Origin: Psychrobacter aquimaris
GTDB taxonomy: Bacteria; Pseudomonadota; Gammaproteobacteria; Pseudomonadales; Moraxellaceae
Direction of reading: 5' to 3'
Length of the DNA stretch: 64,000 nucleotides
Assembly (NCBI RefSeq): GCF_016107525.1
Contig: NZ_JABASR010000006.1
Coordinates: 62,001 to 126,000 of the forward strand
The notes under the pieces: model-generated
Databases searched by the model: none
The model's input: the letters and a program-made list of their open reading frames with translations, nothing else
Told to the model about the DNA's origin: nothing
Translations under genes and position numbers: made by a program
Shown: one piece after another, positions 57,343 through 64,000 of the stretch
Position numbering within the stretch: position 1 is the first letter of the stretch
How the letters are laid out: each line of letters opens with the position of its first letter

Positions 57343-57720
57343 ATGAATACATTAACTAAAGCGTATGTGGCTGAGTGTAAAAAGGCTCTTGATGTAGAGC
57401 AAACTCACAGTTTGTCAACGACTGATAATTGGGCACACGTCAATAGAGAGCTCGTCCATCAAGACTGGGATATTCTCTACAAGAAACTGGCAGTATATGC
57501 CGATGAAACTGCTGTTGATCACGTTGATGTTCAGCGGCTAATGCAAGAGCACTTTGATATAGCTTGTAGGTTTTATACTCCGTCCAAAGAGGCCTATATA
57601 GGGATGGGAATATTTTATAAAGAAAATGCAGATATGCAAAAATTTCATAATTCTTATCACCCCGAACTGGTTGATTATTTGGGCGATGCCATTGTTCATT
57701 ATGCTGGTCATAATTTATAA
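57343..57720 (+). CDS. TipAS-domain protein (antibiotic-recognition type)
   Basis: 125 residues, all helical, resembling the C-terminal ligand-binding domain of TipA-type MerR regulators but without the DNA-binding part. Matching blocks are DNWAHVNRELVHQDWDILYK, VDVQRLMQEHFDIACRFYTP and the closing F-H-N-S-Y-x-PELVDYLGDAIVHYA. In Streptomyces TipAS binds thiopeptides covalently; stand-alone forms such as AlbA-like proteins sequester antibiotics. The ligand here is unknown. It ends in a strong terminator shared with hemL. Confidence 0.75.
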   Translation: MNTLTKAYVAECKKALDVEQTHSLSTTDNWAHVNRELVHQDWDILYKKLAVYADETAVDHVDVQRLMQEHFDIACRFYTPSKEAYIGMGIFYKENADMQKFHNSYHPELVDYLGDAIVHYAGHNL

Positions 57721-57802
57721 AATAATACAACCAAACTGGGCATGTCGTGATTTAAGACGTGTCATCATTTAGATTATGCCGCTTAAAACGATTAAATTTT
57801 GA

Positions 57803-57837
57803 TTCCAAAAAAACCAGCATGCTCGCTGGTTTTTTTG
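57803..57837. terminator. Bidirectional terminator between the TipAS gene and hemL
   Basis: AAAAAAACCAGC and GCTGGTTTTTTT pair around a six-base loop, with A and T tracts on opposite sides. Confidence 0.9.
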
Positions 57838-57866
57838 TGACACATGATAGGCTATAACTTACTAAA

Positions 57867-59171
57867 CTACGCCTTTGCCATTTCGGCAAATATCTCATCA
57901 GCAGCTTTGATCGATGCATCAATATCTTCATTGCTATGCTTAATAGACATAAAGCCCGCTTCATAAGCAGAAGGTGCCAAATAAATACCACGATCGAGCA
58001 TGCCATGGAAGAACGTATTAAACACCGTCATATCGCACTCTGTCACGTCATCGAAGTTCTTTGGCGTGTCAGTTTCATTGTCTTTAACAAAGAACATGCC
58101 AAACATACCGCCCAATTTATTGGTACGCATGTTGATGCCATGTTTGTCAGCCGCCGCTTGAAAACCGTCTACTAGACGATCAACTTTCGCTGCTAACTCA
58201 TCATAAAAACCGTCTGCCGTTAAGTCTTCAAACATCGCAATACCCGCACGCATCGCGAGTGGGTTTCCTGATAACGTACCAGCTTGGTAGACACCGCCAA
58301 GTGGTGCAATGCAAGACATCACTTCTTTTTTACCACCGAAAGCACCCACTGGCAGACCTGCACCGATAATTTTGCCAAAGCAAGTTAAATCAGGGTCGAT
58401 ACCGAAATGCGCTTGTGCACCGCCAAGTCCGACGCGAAAGCCGGTCATGACTTCATCAAAGATAAGCACTGAACCGTTGGCAGTACACTCTGCACGCAAC
58501 GTATCATGGAATTCTTGGGTCGGAATGACCATATTCATGTTGCCAGCGATCGGCTCTAAGATCACGCAAGCGACTTCTTCGCCCCATTTCTCAAAACAGT
58601 CTTTAATCGCTTGCGGATCATTATAAGGAATGGTAATGGTGTGCTTGGCAAAATCAGCTGGCACACCTTTTGATGTTGGCTCGCCAATATCTAGCATGCC
58701 CGAACCTGCTTTTACCAATAAGCTGTCTGAATGACCATGATAGCAGCCTTCAAACTTAACGATTTTGTCACGTTGAGTATAGCCACGAGCCAAACGAATC
58801 GCACTCATCGTCGCTTCTGTACCAGAGCTGGTCATACGAATCATCTCAACGCTTGGGACAATTTCGCAAATTTTATCGGCAACCGTTGTTTCAAACGGCG
58901 TTGGCGTACCAAAACTTAGACCATCATCAGCCGCTTTTTTGACCGCATCAATGACTTTAGGGTGTGCATGACCCAAAATCATTGGGCCCCAAGAGCCAAC
59001 ATAATCGATATAGGCATTGTCTTCGGTGTCATAAATTTTGCTACCGTTAGCACGGTGCATAAAAATAGGCGTGCCACCGACACCAGCAAAGGCACGGACT
59101 GGCGAGTTTACGCCGCCAGGAATATGTTTGCGGGCTTGCGCAAATAGCTGTTCGTTTTTAGTGCTCATCAT
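57867..59171 (-). CDS. hemL: Glutamate-1-semialdehyde 2,1-aminomutase
   Basis: A PLP enzyme converting glutamate-1-semialdehyde to 5-aminolevulinate, the step after HemA. 434 residues. [17 protein letters not shown] is the typical N-terminus; [41 protein letters not shown] and the PLP lysine in [18 protein letters not shown] are all intact, as is [13 protein letters not shown]. Single gene, minus strand. Confidence 0.98.
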   Translation of the reverse strand: MMSTKNEQLFAQARKHIPGGVNSPVRAFAGVGGTPIFMHRANGSKIYDTEDNAYIDYVGSWGPMILGHAHPKVIDAVKKAADDGLSFGTPTPFETTVADKICEIVPSVEMIRMTSSGTEATMSAIRLARGYTQRDKIVKFEGCYHGHSDSLLVKAGSGMLDIGEPTSKGVPADFAKHTITIPYNDPQAIKDCFEKWGEEVACVILEPIAGNMNMVIPTQEFHDTLRAECTANGSVLIFDEVMTGFRVGLGGAQAHFGIDPDLTCFGKIIGAGLPVGAFGGKKEVMSCIAPLGGVYQAGTLSGNPLAMRAGIAMFEDLTADGFYDELAAKVDRLVDGFQAAADKHGINMRTNKLGGMFGMFFVKDNETDTPKNFDDVTECDMTVFNTFFHGMLDRGIYLAPSAYEAGFMSIKHSNEDIDASIKAADEIFAEMAKA

Positions 59172-59265
59172 TATTCTCTACTTATTGGTTCTGTCTTATT
59201 TTATTAAAAATAACTTTGCTGCTTGTTTTTAATGCTTGGCAGATTTTTAAAGCACATTTAATAAA

Positions 59266-59619
59266 TTATGCTTTTTTCACCACTGACGATTTTAATTTCA
59301 TTGGGCCAAAACCATCAAGTTTACAGTCAATATCATGACCATCAGACGCATCGGGCAGCAGGCGAATACCTTTTGCTTTTGTACCGACTTTAATAACGGT
59401 CGATGAGCCTTTGACTTTTAAGTCTTTAATCACGGTGACGGTATCGCCATCTTGCAGCTCATTACCGACCGCATCACGAATGACCGCATCTTGCTCTTCA
59501 GCTTGCGCCGCATCGGTTTCAGCCGCGGTCCACTCATGAGCACACATAGGACATACCAGTAACGCACCATCTTCGTACGTATATTCAGCATCGCATTTTG
59601 GGCAATTGGGTAAGCTCAT
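59266..59619 (-). CDS. yjdM: Zinc-ribbon protein YjdM (PhnA-like)
   Basis: About 117 residues. An N-terminal zinc ribbon with Cys6, Cys9, Cys23 and Cys26 ([23 protein letters not shown]) is followed by a small SH3-like domain: [20 protein letters not shown]. It was once called PhnA, but the family is not a proven phosphonate enzyme. ATG 59619 (MSLPNCP) has GAGGAAA upstream and matches family members; a frame open to 59745 adds 42 residues with no family resemblance. Confidence 0.92.
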   Translation of the reverse strand: MSLPNCPKCDAEYTYEDGALLVCPMCAHEWTAAETDAAQAEEQDAVIRDAVGNELQDGDTVTVIKDLKVKGSSTVIKVGTKAKGIRLLPDASDGHDIDCKLDGFGPMKLKSSVVKKA

Positions 59620-59944
59620 AATTTCCTCGTCAGCCGTGATAAATTGGGTGTATTCTAGAGCTAACATTGTACCGCAACTCACCAGCTTTAACCAATCGCT
59701 TCGGTTGTAAATGCTGTACTGTGCCCAATGTATACATTCGCTCATGTCTTACAGCAGACCTTTTTTATCACACGGTGTTTTGTGGTACTCTGCTTTAACT
59801 AATTTTGGTTCGATGGCCATATGTCTTTAAATGGCAAAAACCTCAATATCTACTTTAGCAATTACTTTAATAACTCAGTGTTCATCACAATATCTGAGGC
59901 TATACTACTTATAACGATAGCTACTTATGAATAGGATAATAATA
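59620..59944. other. Divergent intergenic region yjdM / ygfZ
   Basis: About 325 bases with divergent promoters by position. No ORF, clear -35/-10 pair or structured element could be supported. Confidence 0.3.
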
Positions 59945-60718
59945 ATGACTCAATCAAGCGTATCGACACTCTCATCAACATTGCCACAATTTGTTCAACT
60001 AACAATTCAAGGTGAAGATGCGGAAAAATTCTTACAAGGTCAGCTCACATCTGATGTCACCAAGCTCGGACTCAGTTATCAAGCAACGGCGCTTAGTAAT
60101 TTAAAAGGTCGCATTGACTTTGGTTTGTGGATAAAAAAACAAGATGAAAAGCATTATGATGTGGTTATCAGTGCCGATTGTGCTGAGGCTTTTCAAGCCC
60201 ATTTAAAAAAGTTCGGTGCCTTTTCAAAGTTTGACACCAGTGTGCCCGCGCCCATTTATCCTTGCGTGCTCGATGAAGTGCCAACCTTTAGCCATCAGGA
60301 AGACCACAATACGCCAGCAGATACCCAAGCGTGGATGCAAGCGAGTCTTGCCATTGGCAACTATTGGATAGTTGCTGCCACGCAAGGTCTGTTTCAGCCA
60401 CAAGAGCTGCGTCTGCATCAGCGCGGTGGTATGGACTATGATAAAGGCTGCTATCTTGGTCAAGAAGTGATTGCCCGTATTTATTTTAAAGCAGCACCAA
60501 AAGCGTTTTTACATTATGTCAGCGGCGCAGGTGATGTGCCAGCAGCCGGCGACAAGCTAGAAAAAATCCATGTGGTTAATGCGATTGCCGATGACAATAT
60601 TAATGGTAATGGTTTTAAAGCATTGGTCGTTGCCCGTCCAGAGCATTTAGCGGATAGTGAGCTTACGATATTAGACTTACCGCCAGCACTGCAAGCCGAT
60701 GTTGCGCGCCAAAAATAG
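59945..60718 (+). CDS. ygfZ: Folate-binding protein YgfZ (Fe-S cluster maintenance)
   Basis: About 257 residues, related to the GcvT aminomethyltransferase fold. The hallmark K-G-C-Y-x-G-Q-E motif reads DYDKGCYLGQEVIARIYFK; its Cys is needed in E. coli for repair or assembly of Fe-S enzymes such as MiaB. The N-terminus has LTIQGEDAEKFLQGQLTSDV. ATG 59945 has AGGATAA upstream; an in-frame ATG at 59927 is possible. dadA follows after 74 bases on the same strand. Confidence 0.9.
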   Translation: MTQSSVSTLSSTLPQFVQLTIQGEDAEKFLQGQLTSDVTKLGLSYQATALSNLKGRIDFGLWIKKQDEKHYDVVISADCAEAFQAHLKKFGAFSKFDTSVPAPIYPCVLDEVPTFSHQEDHNTPADTQAWMQASLAIGNYWIVAATQGLFQPQELRLHQRGGMDYDKGCYLGQEVIARIYFKAAPKAFLHYVSGAGDVPAAGDKLEKIHVVNAIADDNINGNGFKALVVARPEHLADSELTILDLPPALQADVARQK

Positions 60719-60792
60719 TACGGCATAATGAATGACGCGAAACAAGCAGTACTCTTCAAAACATTTTTACTAAAAAAGCAGCAGAGCAATCT

Positions 60793-62118
60793 ATGACTCA
60801 TATTGCGGTACTCGGAGCGGGCGTGGTGGGCGTGACCACCGCATGGTATCTTCGCCTAGCAGGCTACGATGTGACCGTCATTGAGCGTGAGCCAGCCGCC
60901 GGTATGCAGACCTCATTTGCCAATGGTGGGCAGATATCTGTCTCGCACGCAACCCCTTGGGCCAATCCAGCGGCTCCAATGAAAGCACTTAAATGGCTGT
61001 TTCGCGAGGATGCACCACTACTGTATCGCTTGCGTGCTGACAAAGCGCAATTGAAATGGGCAATGCAGTTTTTGCAAGAGTGCCGTGCAGATAAAGCAGA
61101 TGCCAATCTGGTACAAATGGTACGTTTAGGTTTGTATTCACGAGACGCACTACAACAGCTGCGTGCTGATATTGGTATTGATTACGAGCAGCAAACGCGC
61201 GGTATCATGCATTTTTATACCAATCAAGCTGAGTTTGATGCCGCCATTGCGCCAACGGAGCGCATGCAAGAGTTAGGCTGTGAGCGCCATATTATCGATA
61301 TAAATAATGCCGTTAACCTAGAGCCTGCGCTTTACCCTATTGCTCATAAGCTAAAAGGCGCTACTTATACCAGCCGTGATGAATCCGGTAATGCCCATTT
61401 ATTTACCCAGCGTTTAGCACAGCGCTGCATAGATGCTGGTGTACAGTTTTTATATGATACCGAGATTCTGGCGTTAAACACTGACGCCCATTTTGCTCGC
61501 CCGCATGTGCATAGTATTACCATTCAACCCAAGGGCGAAAACGCGCAAACCTTTAGTGCAGACGGCCATGTACTGGCATTGGGCAGCTATAGCGTATCAC
61601 TCATGAAACCGCTGCATATTCATCTACCTATTTTTCCCGCCAAAGGCTACTCGGCTACTTATCAAATCAACCCCCGTGCCCCTCATCTAGCACCCTTTGT
61701 CAGTCTCATTGATGATGAGTTTAAGCTGGTGACATCACGCCTTGGCGACAAATTACGCGTCGCTGGAACAGCAGAATTTAACGGCTACAATTTGGATTTA
61801 AATAGCACCCGCTGTGCAGCCATTACCCGCCGTGTGCAGCAGTTATTTCCCAAAGGTATCATCGCCAATTCTGTGCAATATTGGACAGGGCTACGGCCGA
61901 TGACCCCATCGAACGTACCGTTGATAGGACGCGCGCATAGAGGTCAAGTCCGTCATGGTAGTCATAATGTGGATGCTGGTTTTGATAATTTATGGCTCAA
62001 TACTGGTCATGGTACGCTTGGTTGGACCCATGCTTGCGGTTCAGCAAAGGCGATCAGTTTATTGATACAAGGTGAGACACCGCCAGTCGATTTTGATTTT
62101 GTTGGCTTAGGAACGTAA
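60793..62118 (+). CDS. dadA: D-amino acid dehydrogenase (FAD)
   Basis: 441 residues. It oxidises D-amino acids, chiefly D-alanine, to 2-oxo acids and feeds electrons to the respiratory chain. N-terminal FAD motif VLGAGVVGVTTAWYLRLAGY, then SFANGGQISVSHATPWANP and the C-terminal RPMTPSNVPLIGR and LNTGHGTLGWTHACGSA blocks match DadA. Slightly longer than E. coli (432). No dadX racemase is adjacent. Confidence 0.92.
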   Translation: MTHIAVLGAGVVGVTTAWYLRLAGYDVTVIEREPAAGMQTSFANGGQISVSHATPWANPAAPMKALKWLFREDAPLLYRLRADKAQLKWAMQFLQECRADKADANLVQMVRLGLYSRDALQQLRADIGIDYEQQTRGIMHFYTNQAEFDAAIAPTERMQELGCERHIIDINNAVNLEPALYPIAHKLKGATYTSRDESGNAHLFTQRLAQRCIDAGVQFLYDTEILALNTDAHFARPHVHSITIQPKGENAQTFSADGHVLALGSYSVSLMKPLHIHLPIFPAKGYSATYQINPRAPHLAPFVSLIDDEFKLVTSRLGDKLRVAGTAEFNGYNLDLNSTRCAAITRRVQQLFPKGIIANSVQYWTGLRPMTPSNVPLIGRAHRGQVRHGSHNVDAGFDNLWLNTGHGTLGWTHACGSAKAISLLIQGETPPVDFDFVGLGT

Positions 62119-62127
62119 AAATTAGAA

Positions 62128-62163
62128 ACGTAAAAAAGGCGCTGATATAAGCACCTTTCTTAT
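62128..62163. terminator. Probable terminator between dadA and the molybdoenzyme gene
   Basis: AAAAAGGCGC and GCACCTTTCTT form an imperfect stem around TGATATAA. The flanking genes converge here. Confidence 0.45.
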
Positions 62164-62194
62164 TTATATTAAAGACTTTTATTCTAGAGTTATT

Positions 62195-64000
62195 TTATGC
62201 AGCGCTCCCTGATTCAATGTCGGAATTAACATTAGAATCAATGGTCTCCAAATCAACCACTTCTGGCGCGATTGCTTGCAGTTGTACCGGTACGCCATTG
62301 ACTGCCGCATTGCCACTTAGCTGATCGATTAAGGTATCGTCCGTCAAATCATTGACACTGACGCCAGCATGCGCTTGAGCGATTTTTTGTTTTACTCCTT
62401 TACGGCCGTGACCCCAACCATGGGGAATACTCACCACTCTAGGCATCAGCTCATCCGTCACCTCTGCAACAATAACTACACTACCGACGCGCGAGGTAAC
62501 TTTTACATTCTGACCATCCTCAATACCATATTCTTTTGCTGTTTCAGGATGTAGCATGAGCGTACAGCGTGGCTTACCTTTTACCAAGCGATAGCTGTTA
62601 TGCAGCCACGAATTATTACTGCGTACATGACGACGACCGATCAATAGAATTTGCTTGTCATCATAACCCTGCACCATTTCTTGTACCCGCTCTAAATCTG
62701 CTTGATAAAAATCGACATTGAGATGAATTTTTTTGTCTTTATGTTTTAACGCTTCTGGCAACATCCTTTTGAGAGCACCTAAATCAATACCATGCGGACT
62801 TTTCTTCAGTTGCTTTAGATTTAGCCCCTTATAAGGCCCACGCTTTAGACCCTGATCGAGCACAAATTTCGGTCCCAAAACTTTTACTAGCAAACGTTCA
62901 GCTTTGGTTGCAAGTGCGGCTTTTTTATCCAAGCGTTTCGCCAGCTCTAAGTAGATTTGCCAGTCATGCTTGGCACTTCTTTTCTTAGTAAACAATGCCT
63001 TTGAATATTTGGCGACGTTATGGACGGCAAAATTGTTAAAGGTGACGTCATAATGATCGCGCTCTAGTGGCGATACGGGTGGCAAAATGATATGAGCATG
63101 ACGGCTGGTTTCTGTGACAAAGTAATCAATAGCGACCATAAAGTCTAAGTTGGCAAAAGCGGTATCTAACTTTTCACCATTCGGTGTACTGAGTACAGGA
63201 TTGCCCGCGACAGTCATAAATCCTTTTAACTGTCCCGACCCTTCTACCAACATCTCATCCGCCATTGCCACGACGGGATAATCGCCATTAAAATCAGGCA
63301 AGTTACTCACGCGACTATGGCGCTTACCTAAATAACCTGGGCCTGAGTTATTGACCACATCGACCGCAGGATTGGGGAACATCAGACCACCCACTTCATC
63401 CAAGCGACCTGTGACAATATTAATCAGCATAATCAGATATTGACTCAGTAAGCCAAACTCTTGCACTGATACGCCCATGCGGCCGTAACAGACCGAGCTT
63501 TCGGCTTCACAAAACTCTTTGACCAGTCGTCTGATCTCATTTGCGGTAATGCCAGTAATATCAGCAACGGACTCGGCGCTATAATCTTTAGCAAAGTCTG
63601 CAATGCTTGCAATCTCTGGCGCGAGCGCCGCCGCTCGATTATTGTTAGCGCATGCCTTGTCCGCATACCCTTGGAGATAAATTTCATTAAGCATGGCAAG
63701 CAAGAGCAAAACATCAGTCGCTGGACGAATAAAGTGATGCTCACTAGCAATGTCGGCGGTTTCGGTGCGCCTTGGATCAATCACCACCACTTTACCATCA
63801 CGTGCTTTGATGTCTTTTAGTTTTTGACGCATATTTGGCGCGGTCATAATACTGCCATTAGATGCCAGCGGATTGCCACCAATGATAAGCATATATTGGG
63901 TACGATTGACGTCAGGTACAGGGATGCGCAGCATATGCCCGAACAGATGCATGCTCACAATATGGTGCGGTAACTGGTCGATGGACGTCGCAGAAAAGCG
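62195..64000 (-). CDS. Molybdopterin-dependent oxidoreductase, 3' part
   Basis: The frame stays open to the right edge, so the N-terminus with any 4Fe-4S site lies outside. The edge reads FSATSIDQLPHHIVSMHLFG, followed by YMLIIGGNPLASNGSIMTAP and VVVIDPRRTETADIASEHHF, all typical of the DMSO-reductase family molybdopterin domain. The C-terminal Molydop_binding domain has LLIGRRHVRSNNSWLHNSYR, CTLMLHPETAKEYGIEDGQN and SIPHGWGHGRKG. At least 600 residues. The substrate is undetermined; the type resembles uncharacterised formate-dehydrogenase-like proteins. A GTG at 63958 is not the true start. Confidence 0.9.
   Translation of the reverse strand, partial: RFSATSIDQLPHHIVSMHLFGHMLRIPVPDVNRTQYMLIIGGNPLASNGSIMTAPNMRQKLKDIKARDGKVVVIDPRRTETADIASEHHFIRPATDVLLLLAMLNEIYLQGYADKACANNNRAAALAPEIASIADFAKDYSAESVADITGITANEIRRLVKEFCEAESSVCYGRMGVSVQEFGLLSQYLIMLINIVTGRLDEVGGLMFPNPAVDVVNNSGPGYLGKRHSRVSNLPDFNGDYPVVAMADEMLVEGSGQLKGFMTVAGNPVLSTPNGEKLDTAFANLDFMVAIDYFVTETSRHAHIILPPVSPLERDHYDVTFNNFAVHNVAKYSKALFTKKRSAKHDWQIYLELAKRLDKKAALATKAERLLVKVLGPKFVLDQGLKRGPYKGLNLKQLKKSPHGIDLGALKRMLPEALKHKDKKIHLNVDFYQADLERVQEMVQGYDDKQILLIGRRHVRSNNSWLHNSYRLVKGKPRCTLMLHPETAKEYGIEDGQNVKVTSRVGSVVIVAEVTDELMPRVVSIPHGWGHGRKGVKQKIAQAHAGVSVNDLTDDTLIDQLSGNAAVNGVPVQLQAIAPEVVDLETIDSNVNSDIESGSAA

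Overview
The window looks like chromosomal DNA of a Psychrobacter-like member of the Moraxellaceae (Gammaproteobacteria). This is judged from remembered protein resemblance, moderate GC in housekeeping genes, the order TPR protein-lolB-ispE-tRNA-Gln-prs-rplY-pth, and a short AccA of the kind I recall from Acinetobacter relatives. No database search was possible.

Layout. 1-1.1 kb: AT-rich orphan genes, the first cut by the window edge. 1.2-5.3 kb: a lipoprotein peptidoglycan amidase, an unusual pdxJ, and the threonine-degradation pair kbl-tdh. 5.5-7.3 kb: an AT-rich two-gene unit (unknown protein plus an HTH-metallopeptidase regulator) behind a palindrome-bearing promoter, inserted between tdh and purL. 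7.4-24 kb: purL, an FMN-type flavoprotein, pgsA, a probable small RNA, two tandem paralogous small proteins, an MgtC-like protein, a renalase-like flavoprotein, acs, a YhiN-like flavoprotein, a pirin, an Old Yellow Enzyme and a DMT permease. 24-28.5 kb: trpB and lplA flank an accessory stretch with a GMC-oxidoreductase remnant, a lone AT-rich ORF, a large asymmetric inverted repeat resembling an integron attC site, and a gene broken by a tetranucleotide slippage. 28.5-35 kb: fadH, an acyl-CoA ligase, a split YeeE/YedE sulfur transporter and a class V aminotransferase.

35.8-47.9 kb is a housekeeping block: hemA divergent from a TPR protein, then lolB, ispE, three identical tRNA-Gln genes in a perfect 320-bp tandem repeat, prs, rplY, pth, panD, a Na+/Ca2+ exchanger and an RDD protein. 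48.1-64 kb: tRNA-Arg, tRNA-Ser, thiD, proC-yggT with a 13-bp repeat array between them, a GNAT, tilS, accA, ppx, two small conserved proteins, hemL, a YjdM zinc-ribbon protein, ygfZ, dadA and the 3' part of a molybdopterin oxidoreductase.

Functional links: hemA and hemL supply the first two steps of C5-pathway tetrapyrrole synthesis. fadH, the acyl-CoA ligase, acs and accA belong to fatty-acid and acetyl-CoA metabolism. kbl-tdh turns threonine into glycine and acetyl-CoA, and Kbl uses the PLP whose synthesis involves PdxJ. The most interesting non-standard items are the attC-like element with its possible cassette, the HTH-ImmA unit with its operator, the orphan small RNA, the Bacteroidota-like PdxJ and the tandem repeats.
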